Positions 1 to 12,601 of a stretch of DNA of 64,000 nt are shown in pieces. A program made the position numbers and the translations under genes. The notes under the pieces are model-generated. The model was not told the origin of the DNA. It saw only the letters and a list, made by a program, of their open reading frames with translations, and made no database searches. Location of the stretch: the NCBI RefSeq assembly GCF_014138625.1, contig NZ_JACJHY010000024.1:1-64000 (forward strand), given 5' to 3'. Within the stretch, counting starts at the first letter, position 1. The number at the start of each line of letters is the position of its first letter. This DNA is from Aminobacter ciceronei (lineage in GTDB: Bacteria > Pseudomonadota > Alphaproteobacteria > Rhizobiales > Rhizobiaceae).

Positions 1-171
1 AACTCTCCTTCCACGGCATCAACACCTCCGGCCAAAAGCCAAAAGTGTTACCCATGTGTCCGGTACGAAACGTCACCTATGTCTCGGGTCGCTCAGCGCA
101 AATCGCTCGAAATCCCCTCAGTTCGCAAGGCTGGCGACGAGCCTCGTGCGCGCGGCAGTCGCATCCTCACC
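1..171. other. window edge without a gene; two degenerate direct repeats
   Basis: No gene can be supported here. Two related 20-base segments at 47-66 and 72-91 (GTTACCCATGTGTCCGGTAC and GTCACCTATGTCTCGGGTCG) agree at 14 of 20 positions with a 25-base period. The pattern resembles the repeated ends of some insertion sequences seen in rhizobia, so this may be an element end or remnant that continues to the left. No transposase reading frame can be confirmed in so short a stretch. Confidence 0.3.
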
Positions 172-1029
172 TCACAACGTCGGCAGGACCTGCCGGATGT
201 GATTGGCGAAAGCCTCGACCGCCGGCGAGCGTTCGGTGTCGCCATAGGCGATCAGCATGCCGAGGCTGGAAAGCGGCGGCAGCGGCGCGTTGAGGATGTG
301 GAGGTCGGACGGCACCGCCTCCTTGGTCATGACGCTGATTGCCAGGCCCGAGCGGGCAACCGCGATCAGGCCGGCCAGGCTGTTGCTGGCATAGGAGATC
401 TTGTAGCGCAGCCCGGCATGGGCCATGGCATCGCATGCGGCGCGGTGATCCATCGCGTTGGAGGCCGGCAGCGCCATCGGGATGACGTCGCCGAAATCAT
501 GCTGCTCCAGCGTCGGCCGGCTGCCGACCCAGACCAGCGGCTCGGGGCGGACGACATCTGGGGAATCACTCGCATTCGGCGTCGAGACCAACGCCAGGTC
601 GAGCTGCCGCTGGTGCAGCAGCCCGCGCAATTCGACCGTAGGCGCCGAGACGACCTTGATCTCGACATCGGGATATAGACTGCCGAAGGTCTTCAGGATC
701 GCCGGGAAGAAGGCGATCAGATAGTCCTCCGGGCTGCCGAAGATGATCGAGCCGTGCAGGCCCTTGTCCGAAAGGGCCGACACCGCATCGTCCTGCAGCT
801 TGAGGATGCGTTCGGCATAGGCAAGGAAACGGGCGCCGCTGGCCGTCAGGCTGACGCCGCTGCCGCGGCGGTGAAACAGGCTCTGGCCGAGCACCTCTTC
901 CAGCCGCTGGATCTGCATCGTCACCGCCGACTGGGTCCGCCCGACCTGCACGGCGGTGGCGCTTAGCGTGCCCAGCTGGGCTGCGCGGACGAAGGTCGTC
1001 ACCAATCTCAGGTCAAGCGGCGCCTGCAT
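172..1029 (-). CDS. dgdR: LysR-family regulator, probable DgdR
   Basis: A 285-residue LysR-type transcriptional regulator. Residues 1-65 form the winged helix-turn-helix (SAVTMQIQRLEEVLGQSLFH, recognition and wing), followed by a linker and an effector domain from about residue 90 (GSIIFGSPEDY). It is transcribed away from dgdA with 97 bases between the start codons. That is the arrangement known for Burkholderia cepacia dgdR-dgdA, where DgdR responds to 2-methylalanine (2-aminoisobutyrate). Regulation of the neighbouring operon is inferred from this position and from the identity of dgdA. The effector is not visible in the sequence. Confidence 0.8.
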   Translation of the reverse strand: MQAPLDLRLVTTFVRAAQLGTLSATAVQVGRTQSAVTMQIQRLEEVLGQSLFHRRGSGVSLTASGARFLAYAERILKLQDDAVSALSDKGLHGSIIFGSPEDYLIAFFPAILKTFGSLYPDVEIKVVSAPTVELRGLLHQRQLDLALVSTPNASDSPDVVRPEPLVWVGSRPTLEQHDFGDVIPMALPASNAMDHRAACDAMAHAGLRYKISYASNSLAGLIAVARSGLAISVMTKEAVPSDLHILNAPLPPLSSLGMLIAYGDTERSPAVEAFANHIRQVLPTL

Positions 1030-2464
<1,435 letters not shown>

Positions 2465-2478
2465 AAGGCACTCCAGAC

Positions 2479-2946
2479 ATGACCGACATGAACACCATCA
2501 GCCAGGGCGACGCCGCCCGGGCGGAGATCGACGTCAACGCGCCCGGCAGCATCCGGGTGCTTGTCGCCAAGCTCGGCCTCGACGGCCATGACCGGGGCGC
2601 CAAGGTGGTCGCCCGGATCCTGCGCGACGCCGGCATGGAGGTCGTCTATACCGGCCTCTACAAATCGCCCAAGGACGTGGTCACTGCCGCGATCCAGGAG
2701 GACGTCGACGTCATCGGCGTCAGCCTGCTGTCGGGCTCGCACCTGCCTTTGTTCCAGGAACTCGGCCGTTGCCTCCGGGAAAAACAGGCCGAGCATATTT
2801 TCGTCGTCGCCGGCGGCGTCATTCCCGAGCATGACTACGCCGCTCTGTCGGACAGCGGCGTCGACGCCATCGTGCCGCAGGAAGCCAGGGGCGACCTGAT
2901 CGTCACGACGATCAGGAAGCTGATCGCCGAACGTGGCCTGAAATGA
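2479..2946 (+). CDS. B12-binding small subunit of acyl-CoA mutase (HcmB-like)
   Basis: A 155-residue cobalamin-binding protein forming the separate small subunit of an adenosylcobalamin acyl-CoA mutase. The base-off/His-on motif DGHDRG (Asp35, His37, Gly40) supplies the lower cobalt ligand. SLLSGSHLPLF and VAGGVIPEHD are the other two cobalamin-binding loops. ATG 2479 is preferred. A GTG at 2461 in the same frame would add six residues but overlaps the dgdA stop. The stop codon overlaps the next start (ATGA). The large subunit follows two genes later, so the order is small subunit - G protein - large subunit. The subunit architecture matches isobutyryl-CoA and 2-hydroxyisobutyryl-CoA mutases, not the fused methylmalonyl-CoA mutase. 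Confidence 0.9.
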   Translation: MTDMNTISQGDAARAEIDVNAPGSIRVLVAKLGLDGHDRGAKVVARILRDAGMEVVYTGLYKSPKDVVTAAIQEDVDVIGVSLLSGSHLPLFQELGRCLREKQAEHIFVVAGGVIPEHDYAALSDSGVDAIVPQEARGDLIVTTIRKLIAERGLK

Positions 2947-3937
2947 CGGCGTTCGCCTCATCCCGGCCCGCCCGGCGAACGGCCTATGTGCCTTCGGCGG
3001 CCCTCGTGCCGGAAGTGCTCAGGGGCAGCGTGCTGGCGGTCGCCCGGATGATCAGCCGGGCTGAGGCAGGATATGCCGAGGCAGCCGAGGCGCTGGCCGA
3101 GATCTACCGCCACAGCGGCAAGGCCCATGTGCTCGGCATCACCGGTGTTCCCGGCGCCGGCAAGTCGACGCTGGTCGCCGCCCTGATCAGGGCCTTTGCC
3201 GCAGACGGGCACAAGGTCGGCGTGGTTGCCGTCGATCCGAGCAGCCCGTTTTCCGGCGGCGCCATCCTCGGCGACCGGGTGCGGATGAGCGAGGCGGCGC
3301 AATCCTGCCAGGCCTTCGTCCGCAGCATGGCGACGCGCGGACATCTTGGCGGCCTGGCCCGCGCGACGCTTCAGGCCGTCGATGTCCTCGATGCCGCCGG
3401 CTATTCGCCGATCATCATCGAAACCGTCGGGGTCGGACAGGACGAGGTCGAAGTCGTCACTGCCGCCCACACCATCGTGGTGCTGTCGGCGCCGGGACTT
3501 GGCGACGACATCCAGGCGATCAAGGCCGGCATCCTCGAAATTGCCGACATCCATGCCGTCAGCAAGAGCGACAGGCCCGACGCATCGGCAACGGTCGCGG
3601 CCCTGCGCGGCATGATGAGCCTCGGACCTGCAAGACCGGGGTCGGACTGGCAGACGCCCGTTCTGCCGGTCAGCTCGCTGTCGGGCGAGCGGATCAACGA
3701 GCTGAAGGACGCCATCTCAAGGCATTGGGACCATCTCAGGGACAGCGGCGAGCTGCGCGAGCGCGAGCGCAGCATCGGCAGGACGCGGATCCTGGGCACC
3801 GCCCGGCAGCTTTTCCAGGACAGGTTCAAACGCGACACAGGCGAACTCGAGGCCCACGTTCAGGCGGTGGTGAGCCGGACCACGGATCCGTCCGCCGCCG
3901 CCTGCCTTTTGCTGGGTTGGGACAATGAGGTGCTGGC

Positions 3938-3941
<4 letters not shown>
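2943..3941 (+). CDS. MeaB/ArgK-family G protein, mutase chaperone (MeaH-like)
   Basis: A 332-residue P-loop GTPase of the MeaB/ArgK family. These proteins load adenosylcobalamin into B12-dependent acyl-CoA mutases and protect or reactivate them. The Walker A motif is GVPGAGKS at residues 68-75. The switch segments VDPSSPFSGGAILGDR and ETVGVGQ are family-typical. The base-recognition motif, normally NKAD, reads SKSD here (from AVSKSDRPD), a change at its first position. The gene overlaps both neighbours by four bases (ATGA at 2943 and 3938), so it is translationally coupled between the two mutase subunits. It therefore probably serves this mutase specifically. Confidence 0.9.
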
Positions 3942-5629
<1,688 letters not shown>

Positions 5630-5639
5630 GGACCCCATC

Positions 5640-6389
5640 ATGACACCAGCAGTCATTTCGACGGACGACGGCGCCATCAGCTGGATCAGGCTGAACCGGC
5701 CGGAACGGCTCAACGCCATGAATGGCGACCTCGTCAACCAGCTTTCGGCAGCACTGGCGGCAGCCGAAGCGAGGACGGCCACCCGCGTCGTCATCCTGCA
5801 TGGCGAAGGCCGCGCCTTCTGCTCCGGCGACGATCTCAAGGATCTCGACGCGCAGACCACGTCGGAAGCGGCGACGCAGGCCTGGGTCGAGTCCATCCAG
5901 CAGATCACGCTGCAGATCATGCAGTCGCGCAAGATCGTCATTGCCGCGGTGCATGGCTGGTGCGTCGGCGGCGCGCTGGAATGGGTGGTCAATTGCGACT
6001 TCCGGCTGTTTGCCGACACCACGCGCTGGTTCTTCCCCGAGGTCGGCTACGGCCTGTTCGTGACAGGCGGGGTGACAGCACTTCTGACCAAGCAGGTCGG
6101 GCCGCAGATCGCCAAGGAATTGATGATCCTCGGCGAACGCCACGATGCGGCCAAGGCGGTCGAGGTCGGCATCGCCTGGAAGCTGGTTGCCGAGGCCGAG
6201 CTGCTCGAGGCGGCAAGGACGCTGGCGCTGGCGATCGCCGCGCGGCCCGAGGAGGCGGTCGCCGACATCAAGCACGCCATCAACGAAGGTTTCCACTCCT
6301 CGCTCGCCGCTGCCATGGCGCTCGAGACCAGGGCCACGGTCAGCGGCTTCCTCTCCGCCGAAGCGCAGGCCCGGGCAAAAAGGTTCTGA
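5640..6389 (+). CDS. enoyl-CoA hydratase/isomerase family protein
   Basis: A crotonase-fold protein of 249 residues. The two oxyanion-hole regions are FCSGDDLKDLD (about 60-70) and HGWCVGGALEW (105-115). Both catalytic acids of true hydratases appear conserved: Glu114 (GGALEW) and Glu134 (FFPEVG). A hydratase activity on an enoyl-CoA such as crotonyl-CoA is therefore plausible. It starts 10 bases after the mutase large subunit and ends 7 bases before the acyl-CoA ligase, within the same operon. In the pathway it could connect an unsaturated intermediate to the 3-hydroxyacyl-CoA formed by the mutase. The substrate cannot be read from the sequence. Confidence 0.85.
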   Translation: MTPAVISTDDGAISWIRLNRPERLNAMNGDLVNQLSAALAAAEARTATRVVILHGEGRAFCSGDDLKDLDAQTTSEAATQAWVESIQQITLQIMQSRKIVIAAVHGWCVGGALEWVVNCDFRLFADTTRWFFPEVGYGLFVTGGVTALLTKQVGPQIAKELMILGERHDAAKAVEVGIAWKLVAEAELLEAARTLALAIAARPEEAVADIKHAINEGFHSSLAAAMALETRATVSGFLSAEAQARAKRF

Positions 6390-6396
6390 ACGCGCC

Positions 6397-8022
6397 ATGA
6401 CATCGAGCGTCTTTTCCCCCGCCTACATACCGGGTAAGAACGACAACGAGCTGGAGAGCCGGGTGCTGCCGCGGATCCTGCTGCGCCAGGCCGAGCGCTT
6501 CGGCAACAAGTCGTTCATCGACGTCTGCGGGCGAAGCGCAAGCTTCGAGGAGATGCTGCAGGTGTCGAGCCGGCTGGCGCGCGGCCTGCGCCAGCTCGGC
6601 GTGGGCCGCTCGGACCGCGTGGCGATGCTGTTGCCCAACTCGTTCGAACTCGTCGCGCTGTGGTTTGCGACAGCGAGCCTGGGGGCGATCGAGGTGCCGA
6701 CCAATCCCGGCTTGAAGGGCGACCTGCTCTGCCACAACCTGAACAATTGCGGCGCCGAGGTGCTGGTTGCGGACGCCGGCGCGCTGGCCGAGCTGGCCAA
6801 GGTCCAGGACAATCTGCCCAGCCTGCGGACGCTGATCCTCGTCGGCACGGATCCCGCCGAGGCGCGGGCGGCGGGCATCAGGATCGACCGCATCGTCGCC
6901 TTCGACGACTGCATGGCACCGCAATTGGGCTTCGACCTCGTCGACGTCCACTACGCCGACCCGATGGCGATCCTCTACACCTCCGGCACGACGGGCCCGG
7001 CCAAGGGGGCATTGATGTCGCACCATCATTGCTATTCCTGGGCGGCGGCGATGGCGTCCAATCTCGGCTACACCGGCAGCGACAGCTATTTCTCCGCGCT
7101 GCCGCTGTTTCACACCGATGCGCAGATGTTCGGCGTGCTGCTGCCGCTGATCTACGGCACCAAAACGACGCTGGTCGAAAGCTTCAGCGCCTCCAGGTTC
7201 TGGGATCAGCTCCGCGCCAGCGGCGCAACCGCGACCAATCTGCTCGGCGCGATGGCCGTCATCCTGATGCGTGCCCAGCCATCGGACGCCGACCGCGACA
7301 ATCCCGTCCGGGTGTGTCAGTGCATTCCGATGGTAGCAGACAGGGAGGCCTTCGAACGCCGCTTCGACATGCGGCTCGTCACCGGCTACGGCCAGACCGA
7401 AACCAGCTTCGTGACGCTTGATACGGTGGACGAGACCCGTCCCGGGTCCTGCGGCCGGCCGCATCCGGACTGGCAGGTGGCGATCGTCGACGATGCCGAC
7501 AGGCCGCTGCCGCCCGGCAGCATAGGCGAGATCGTCTCGCGCCCGACCAAGAGCTGGAGCATGTTTTCCGGCTACTACCGCGCAGAGGCCAAGACGGTGC
7601 AGACGCTCCGGAACCTCTGGTACCACTCGGGCGACGCCGGCTACATGGACAAGGATGGCTGGCTCTATTTCAAGCATCGGCTGAACGAGGCGATCCGCCG
7701 CCGCGGCGAAAACATCTCCGCCTATGAGTTGGAGACGGTCGCCGAAAAACACCCCGACATTCTGGAAAGTGCTGCTTTCGGAATCCCTTCCGAATTCACC
7801 GAAGAGGACATCATGGTCGTTGCCCTGCGGCGCGCCGGCTCGACGGTGGAGGCGGCCGACCTGCTCGACCATTTCAGGGACCTCGCGCCCCGTCACATGG
7901 TGCCGCGCTACATCGAGATCACCGACACGCCGTTGCCGCGAACGCCGACGGAGAAGGTGGCGCGGAACACCTTGCGCCAGCGCGGCGTGGGGCCTGCCAC
8001 TTTCGACCGGGGTGAGCGTTAG
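6397..8022 (+). CDS. AMP-forming acyl-CoA synthetase
   Basis: A 541-residue ANL-superfamily ligase, activating a carboxylic acid with ATP and CoA. The P-loop YTSGTTGPAKG is at about residues 193-203, GYGQTE is near 329, the hinge segment is FKHRLNEAIRRRGENIS, and the catalytic lysine lies near the C-terminus in TPTEKVAR. The closest look is to the crotonobetaine/carnitine-CoA ligase branch. ATG 6397, 7 bases after the hydratase stop, is preferred over upstream in-frame starts inside the hydratase gene. The Aquincola 2-hydroxyisobutyrate pathway also pairs a ligase with the mutase, so this is the likely entry step that makes the CoA thioester of the branched acid. Confidence 0.88.
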   Translation: MTSSVFSPAYIPGKNDNELESRVLPRILLRQAERFGNKSFIDVCGRSASFEEMLQVSSRLARGLRQLGVGRSDRVAMLLPNSFELVALWFATASLGAIEVPTNPGLKGDLLCHNLNNCGAEVLVADAGALAELAKVQDNLPSLRTLILVGTDPAEARAAGIRIDRIVAFDDCMAPQLGFDLVDVHYADPMAILYTSGTTGPAKGALMSHHHCYSWAAAMASNLGYTGSDSYFSALPLFHTDAQMFGVLLPLIYGTKTTLVESFSASRFWDQLRASGATATNLLGAMAVILMRAQPSDADRDNPVRVCQCIPMVADREAFERRFDMRLVTGYGQTETSFVTLDTVDETRPGSCGRPHPDWQVAIVDDADRPLPPGSIGEIVSRPTKSWSMFSGYYRAEAKTVQTLRNLWYHSGDAGYMDKDGWLYFKHRLNEAIRRRGENISAYELETVAEKHPDILESAAFGIPSEFTEEDIMVVALRRAGSTVEAADLLDHFRDLAPRHMVPRYIEITDTPLPRTPTEKVARNTLRQRGVGPATFDRGER

Positions 8023-8050
8023 CGCGGGAGCAGATGCGGTGGAACGTCGG

Positions 8051-9124
8051 ATGGTCGCCCCCTGTTTCGTCGACGATACGCTCGAATGCCTGCGCCGCCA
8101 CGACGTTCCCATAGCGCCTCTGCTGGCGCAGCTGGGGCTGCCGCCCATCATCTCGGAACCGATCTCCGCCCGGCAGTATGGCGCGCTCTGGCGGGCGGTG
8201 GCCGAGGCCATGGACGACGAGTTCTTCGGCGAAGGCGCGCGGCCGATGCGCTCGGGCAGCTTTGCCCTTTTGTGCCATGCGGTGCTGACGACAACGACGC
8301 TCGAGCATGCGCTGCGGCGCAGCCTGCGCTTCCTGCGTGTCGTGCTCGACGATCCGCATGGCGAACTGATCGTCCGAGACGGACTGGCGGAGGTCACCCT
8401 GCGCGATGCCGGCCCGCTGCGCTCCGCCTTTGCCTACCGTACCTTCTGGATCATCGTGCATGGCCTGAACTGCTGGCTCGTAGGCCGGCGCCTGCCGATC
8501 CGCTGGGTCGATTTCAAATGCAGCGCGCCGCCGACCGGAACCGATTATCGCCTGTTCTTCGGCGCCCCGGTGCGCTTCGACCAGCCCGAGACGCGGCTGG
8601 TCTTCGACGCCGACTTCCTCAGGCTGCCCGTCATCCGCGACAGCGCCGCCCTGCGCGACTTCCTGCGCCAGGCGCCGGCCAACATATTGGTGCGCTATCG
8701 CCATGACGAAGGGCTTTCGGCGGCGATCCGCGGACGCCTGCACAACATGCTTCCGTCGGCCTGGCCGAGCCTCGGCAACCTGGCCACCGGCATGCGCATG
8801 CAGGAGCCGACCCTGCGCCGCCGGCTGCAGCTGGAGGGCCAGACCTATCGCTCGATCAAGGACGAGATGCGCCGCGCGCTGGCGATGGAGGCGCTGCTGA
8901 GCGGCAGCCGCTCCGTCGCCGACGTCGCCGCCGACATCGGCTTTTCCGAACCGAGCGCCTTTCATCGCGCCTTCCACAAATGGACTGGCCGGAGCCCGGC
9001 TTCGTTTCGCCGCGAGGCCGGCGCCATGGCCGAGGCCGAGGACGGCCCGTCGCTCGGCCCGCTCGCGCCCTACGCCCGGGCCGCGGCGAACAGCAAACAT
9101 TGCAAAATCGATCACCAAATCTGA
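8051..9124 (+). CDS. AraC-family transcriptional regulator
   Basis: A 357-residue regulator with an N-terminal AraC-binding-like domain (Arabinose_bd type, about 15-200) and a C-terminal double helix-turn-helix (about 250-340; SVADVAADIGFSEPSAFHRA and the ending FHKWTGRSPASFRR are classic). Start choice is uncertain. GTG 8012 overlaps the end of the ligase gene, GTG 8039 is also in frame, and ATG 8051 was taken because it begins a normal family N-terminus. It sits inside the operon between the ligase and the dehydrogenase/thiolase pair. This suggests a second level of control, possibly over the downstream genes. The effector is unknown. Confidence 0.85.
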   Translation: MVAPCFVDDTLECLRRHDVPIAPLLAQLGLPPIISEPISARQYGALWRAVAEAMDDEFFGEGARPMRSGSFALLCHAVLTTTTLEHALRRSLRFLRVVLDDPHGELIVRDGLAEVTLRDAGPLRSAFAYRTFWIIVHGLNCWLVGRRLPIRWVDFKCSAPPTGTDYRLFFGAPVRFDQPETRLVFDADFLRLPVIRDSAALRDFLRQAPANILVRYRHDEGLSAAIRGRLHNMLPSAWPSLGNLATGMRMQEPTLRRRLQLEGQTYRSIKDEMRRALAMEALLSGSRSVADVAADIGFSEPSAFHRAFHKWTGRSPASFRREAGAMAEAEDGPSLGPLAPYARAAANSKHCKIDHQI

Positions 9125-9196
9125 GCGCGGCGGTCATCGTCGGCCACCTGGCTTCGTTGCAACATGTCGGCAAGAACAACGCATCCGGGCCGAAAA

Positions 9197-9964
9197 ATGC
9201 AGATCAGGGACAAGGTCTTTCTGGTAACGGGAGCGGGCTCGGGGCTGGGCGCGGCCGTCGCCCGGATGCTTGCCGAGGCGGGCGCCAGCGTGCTCACCAT
9301 CGACGTCAACGCTTCCGCCGGCGAGAAGACGGCCGCGGAACTCGGCGGCAAGGCGCTTTTCTTTCGCGCCGACGTCACCAGCGAAGCCGACGGCCTCGCC
9401 GCGGTGAGACATGCCGAGGAGATGTTCGGCGGCATCCACGGGCTGGTCAACTGCGCCGGCATCGCACCGGGCGAACGGGTCATCGGCCGCGACGCACCGC
9501 ATGGCCTCGACAGCTTCGCCCGGACCGTCGCCGTCAATCTCTTGGGCACCTTCAACATGTTGCGGCTTGCCGCAAGCGTCATGGTCAAGGGTGAAGCCGA
9601 CACCGATGGCGAGCGCGGCATCATCATCAACACCGCCTCCATCGCCGCCTTCGACGGCCAGATCGGCCAAGCCGCCTATGCCGCGTCGAAGGGCGGCGTC
9701 GTCGCGCTGACCTTGCCCGTCGCCCGCGAACTGGCCCGCCACGGCGTGCGCGTCGTCACCATCGCGCCGGGCATATTCGAGACGCCGATGATGGCAGCGA
9801 TGCCGCAGGAGGTGCGGGACGCGCTCGGCGCCAGCGTACCGTTCCCGCCGCGCCTCGGCCGCCCTGACGAATATGCCGGGCTGGTCAGGCACATCTGCCA
9901 GAACACCATGCTGAATGGCGAGGTTATCCGCCTCGACGGCGCGCTGCGCATGGCGCCGCGCTGA
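9197..9964 (+). CDS. SDR-family 3-hydroxyacyl-CoA dehydrogenase-like protein
   Basis: A classical short-chain dehydrogenase of 255 residues. It has the NAD-binding motif TGAGSGLG (11-18), an acidic residue after the second strand (TIDVN, favouring NAD), NCAG, and the catalytic Ser148, Tyr161 and Lys165 (YAASK). The segment [24 protein letters not shown] and the overall form match the HSD10/type II 3-hydroxyacyl-CoA dehydrogenase branch. ATG 9197 is chosen over an upstream start at 9164 because [12 protein letters not shown] is the normal N-terminus. The thiolase follows 22 bases later. The likely reaction is 3-hydroxybutyryl-CoA to acetoacetyl-CoA, which would be the step after the mutase. 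Confidence 0.82.
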   Translation: MQIRDKVFLVTGAGSGLGAAVARMLAEAGASVLTIDVNASAGEKTAAELGGKALFFRADVTSEADGLAAVRHAEEMFGGIHGLVNCAGIAPGERVIGRDAPHGLDSFARTVAVNLLGTFNMLRLAASVMVKGEADTDGERGIIINTASIAAFDGQIGQAAYAASKGGVVALTLPVARELARHGVRVVTIAPGIFETPMMAAMPQEVRDALGASVPFPPRLGRPDEYAGLVRHICQNTMLNGEVIRLDGALRMAPR

Positions 9965-9986
9965 GCACATGCAGGAGGAGAGCTGG

Positions 9987-11177
9987 GTGAACAGTCATGA
10001 TCCGGTGGTCATAGCAGGGGCAGCCAGGACGCCGCTTGGCGGCTTCCTCGGAAGCCTGAAGGAGGTCACCGCCCCGCAGCTTGGAGCGGCAGCCATCCGC
10101 GCCGTCCTGGAGAGGTCCGGGCTGGACACCGGCCTTGTCGACCAGGTGCTGATGGGCTGTGTCCTGACCGCCGGCCAAGGCCAGGCGCCGGCGCGCCAGG
10201 CAGCGCTTGCAGCCGGGCTGCCGCTCGCCACAGGCGCCACCACCGTCAACAAGATGTGCGGCTCCGGCATGATGTCGGCGATGCTGGCGCACGACCTCAT
10301 CGCCGCGGGATCGGCCAGGACGATCGTCGCCGGCGGCATGGAGAGCATGTCGAACGCCCCCTATCTGCTCGACCGCGCACGCTCGGGCTACCGCATCGGG
10401 CATCATCGCCTCGTCGACCACATGTATCTCGATGGCCTCGAGGACGCCTATGACGAGGGGCGCCTGATGGGCACATTCGCCGAGGACTGCGCCGAGGCCT
10501 ATGGCTTCACGCGCGATGCTCAGGACACGTTTGCGCTGGAGTCGCTCGACAGGGCACGGCAGGCCATCGCCGACGGCAGCTTTCGCGACGAGATCGTTCC
10601 GGTCACGGCACCGGACGGCAAGGCCGATCGGCTGGTCGGCGACGACGAGCAGCCGCAAAAGGCCCGCCCCGACAGGATCGCCTTGCTGAAACCGGCCTTT
10701 CGCGACGGCGGCACGGTGACGGCAGCCAACTCCTCGTCGATCTCGGATGGTGCCGCGGCCCTCGCGCTGATGCGCCGCTCGGCGGCGGACAGAGCCGGCC
10801 TCACCCCTCTCGCAACAATTCGCGGCCACGTCACCCACGCCCAGGCGCCCAATCTCTTCACCTCGGCACCGGTCGGCGCCATGCGCAAGCTCTGCGAGAC
10901 GGTCAGCTGGCGTATCGAGGACGTCGATCTCTTCGAGATCAACGAGGCCTTCGCCGTGGTGCCGATGGTCGCGATGAGCGAGCTCGACCTGCCGCGCGAC
11001 AAGGTCAACGTCCATGGCGGCGCCTGCGCGCTTGGCCATCCGATCGGCGCCTCGGGGGCGCGCATCCTCGTCACGCTCGTGTCGGCGCTGCGCCAGCACG
11101 GGCTGCGGCGCGGCATCGCTTCGGTCTGCATCGGCGGCGGCGAGGCGACCGCGATGGCCGTGGAACTGACGTCCTAG
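9987..11177 (+). CDS. acetyl-CoA acetyltransferase (thiolase)
   Basis: A 396-residue thiolase that cleaves a 3-ketoacyl-CoA, probably acetoacetyl-CoA, to acetyl-CoA. The nucleophile Cys91 lies in NKMCGSGM. The second-half motifs are NEAFAVVP and [16 protein letters not shown], which holds the catalytic His. GTG 9987 is chosen because a strong ribosome-binding site (GGAGGAG, 9974-9980) lies 6 bases ahead. ATG 9969 is also in frame and would add six residues. It is the last enzyme of the catabolic run and completes a route from a 3-hydroxyacyl-CoA to central metabolism. Confidence 0.92.
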   Translation: MNSHDPVVIAGAARTPLGGFLGSLKEVTAPQLGAAAIRAVLERSGLDTGLVDQVLMGCVLTAGQGQAPARQAALAAGLPLATGATTVNKMCGSGMMSAMLAHDLIAAGSARTIVAGGMESMSNAPYLLDRARSGYRIGHHRLVDHMYLDGLEDAYDEGRLMGTFAEDCAEAYGFTRDAQDTFALESLDRARQAIADGSFRDEIVPVTAPDGKADRLVGDDEQPQKARPDRIALLKPAFRDGGTVTAANSSSISDGAAALALMRRSAADRAGLTPLATIRGHVTHAQAPNLFTSAPVGAMRKLCETVSWRIEDVDLFEINEAFAVVPMVAMSELDLPRDKVNVHGGACALGHPIGASGARILVTLVSALRQHGLRRGIASVCIGGGEATAMAVELTS

Positions 11178-11311
11178 ACGGCCGCAAGGAGAAGGCCGCC
11201 GTTCAACAAGGGAACACCGGCGGCAGGTCCGGAACGGTCAGCCTTGCCAGCGAGCGTGGGCATCGCGGCAAGGCATCAACCAACGCCCACAATACCAATG
11301 GGAGTCTTCAG

Positions 11312-12433
11312 ATGAAAAAATCGCTGTTGTCAGCAGTTGCCTTGACCGCGCTGGTCGCCTTTGGCGGCACGGCCTGGGCCGACATCGTGATCGGCGTCGC
11401 CGGCCCGATCACCGGCCCGAACGCCGCCTTCGGGGCGCAGTTCCAGAAGGGCGCCGAGCAGGCCGCCGCCGACATCAACGCCGCCGGCGGTGTGCTCGGC
11501 GAGCAGATCAGGATCCAGGTCGGCGACGACGTTTCCGATCCGAAGCAGGGCATTTCGGTGGCCAACAAATTCGTCGCCGACGGCGTCAAATATGTCGTCG
11601 GCCACTTCAATTCGGGCGTTTCGATCCCGGCGTCCGAGGTCTATGCCGAAAATGGCGTGCTCGAGATTTCGCCGGCTTCGACCAATCCGCAATATACCGA
11701 GCGCGGCCTGTGGAACACCTTCCGCACCTGCGGCCGCGACGACCAGCAGGGCAAGGTCGCCGGCGACTACATCGCCGCCAATTTCAAGGACGCCAAGATC
11801 GCGATGATCCACGACAAGAGCCCCTATGGCCAGGGCCTTGTCGACGTCGCCAAGGCGGTGCTCAACGGCAACGGCATCAACGAGGTGCTGTATGAAGGCA
11901 TCAATATCGGCGACAAGGATTTCTCGGCCCTCATCGGCAAGCTGAAGCAGGCCGGCGTCAGCCTGATCTATTTCGGCGGCCTGCACACCGAGGCCGGCCT
12001 GATCATGCGCCAGTCGGCCGACCAGGGGCTGAAGGCTATCCTGTTCTCGGGCGACGGCATGGTGTCGAACGAGCTCGCCTCGATCGCCGGCGACTCCGTG
12101 GTCGGCACGCTCAACACCTTCTCGCCCGATCCGCGCAAGAATCCGGCAGCCAAGGGTCTGGTCGAGAACTTCCGGGCCAAGGGTTTCGAGCCGGAAGCCT
12201 ATACCTTGTATTCCTACGCCGCCGTCCAGATCATCGCCGCCGCCATAACCAAGACGGGCGCGGCCGACGACGCCCAGAAGGTCGCCGAGACGATGCGGGC
12301 CAATGGTCCCTGGACGACGGCGATCGGCGACATCGGCTACGACGCCAAGGGCGACATCACCCGCCCCGACTACGTCATCTATGAATGGAAGCGAGGCGAC
12401 GACGGCAAGCCGACCTATGCCCAGAAGCAGTAG
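11312..12433 (+). CDS. LivJ-type branched-chain amino acid ABC transporter binding protein
   Basis: A periplasmic substrate-binding protein of 373 residues with a Sec signal peptide ([19 protein letters not shown], cleavage after AWA about residue 23) and a type I periplasmic-binding fold ([19 protein letters not shown], typical of LivJ/LivK). It lies 134 bases after the thiolase in the same direction. No matching permease or ATPase genes are nearby, so it must work with a transporter encoded elsewhere or act alone. Its position after the dialkylglycine genes suggests a ligand such as 2-aminoisobutyrate or isovaline, which resemble branched-chain amino acids. That ligand is an inference. Confidence 0.88.
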   Translation: MKKSLLSAVALTALVAFGGTAWADIVIGVAGPITGPNAAFGAQFQKGAEQAAADINAAGGVLGEQIRIQVGDDVSDPKQGISVANKFVADGVKYVVGHFNSGVSIPASEVYAENGVLEISPASTNPQYTERGLWNTFRTCGRDDQQGKVAGDYIAANFKDAKIAMIHDKSPYGQGLVDVAKAVLNGNGINEVLYEGINIGDKDFSALIGKLKQAGVSLIYFGGLHTEAGLIMRQSADQGLKAILFSGDGMVSNELASIAGDSVVGTLNTFSPDPRKNPAAKGLVENFRAKGFEPEAYTLYSYAAVQIIAAAITKTGAADDAQKVAETMRANGPWTTAIGDIGYDAKGDITRPDYVIYEWKRGDDGKPTYAQKQ

Positions 12434-12478
12434 TACCCAGACAAGCAGTCCCGGGAACTGCAGCTCATGACCGGCAGG

Positions 12479-12501
12479 CGCCCGGCCCCAGGGGTCGGGC
12501 G
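12479..12501 (+). terminator. strong hairpin after the LivJ gene
   Basis: An 11-base inverted repeat (CGCCCGGCCCC and GGGGTCGGGCG, one G-U pair) with almost no loop lies 45 bases after the LivJ stop codon. No T-run follows, so it may stabilise the transcript end or act with Rho rather than as an intrinsic terminator. Confidence 0.5.
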
Positions 12502-12601
12502 TCGTGCCGCCTCGCGCACAGGAATTTGTCGCTGGCCACGGCCCTAACATGCGGCGCGTCAGGATTTTCCTGCTAGAAGGATCCGCCACGGGATCCCCTC
12601 A

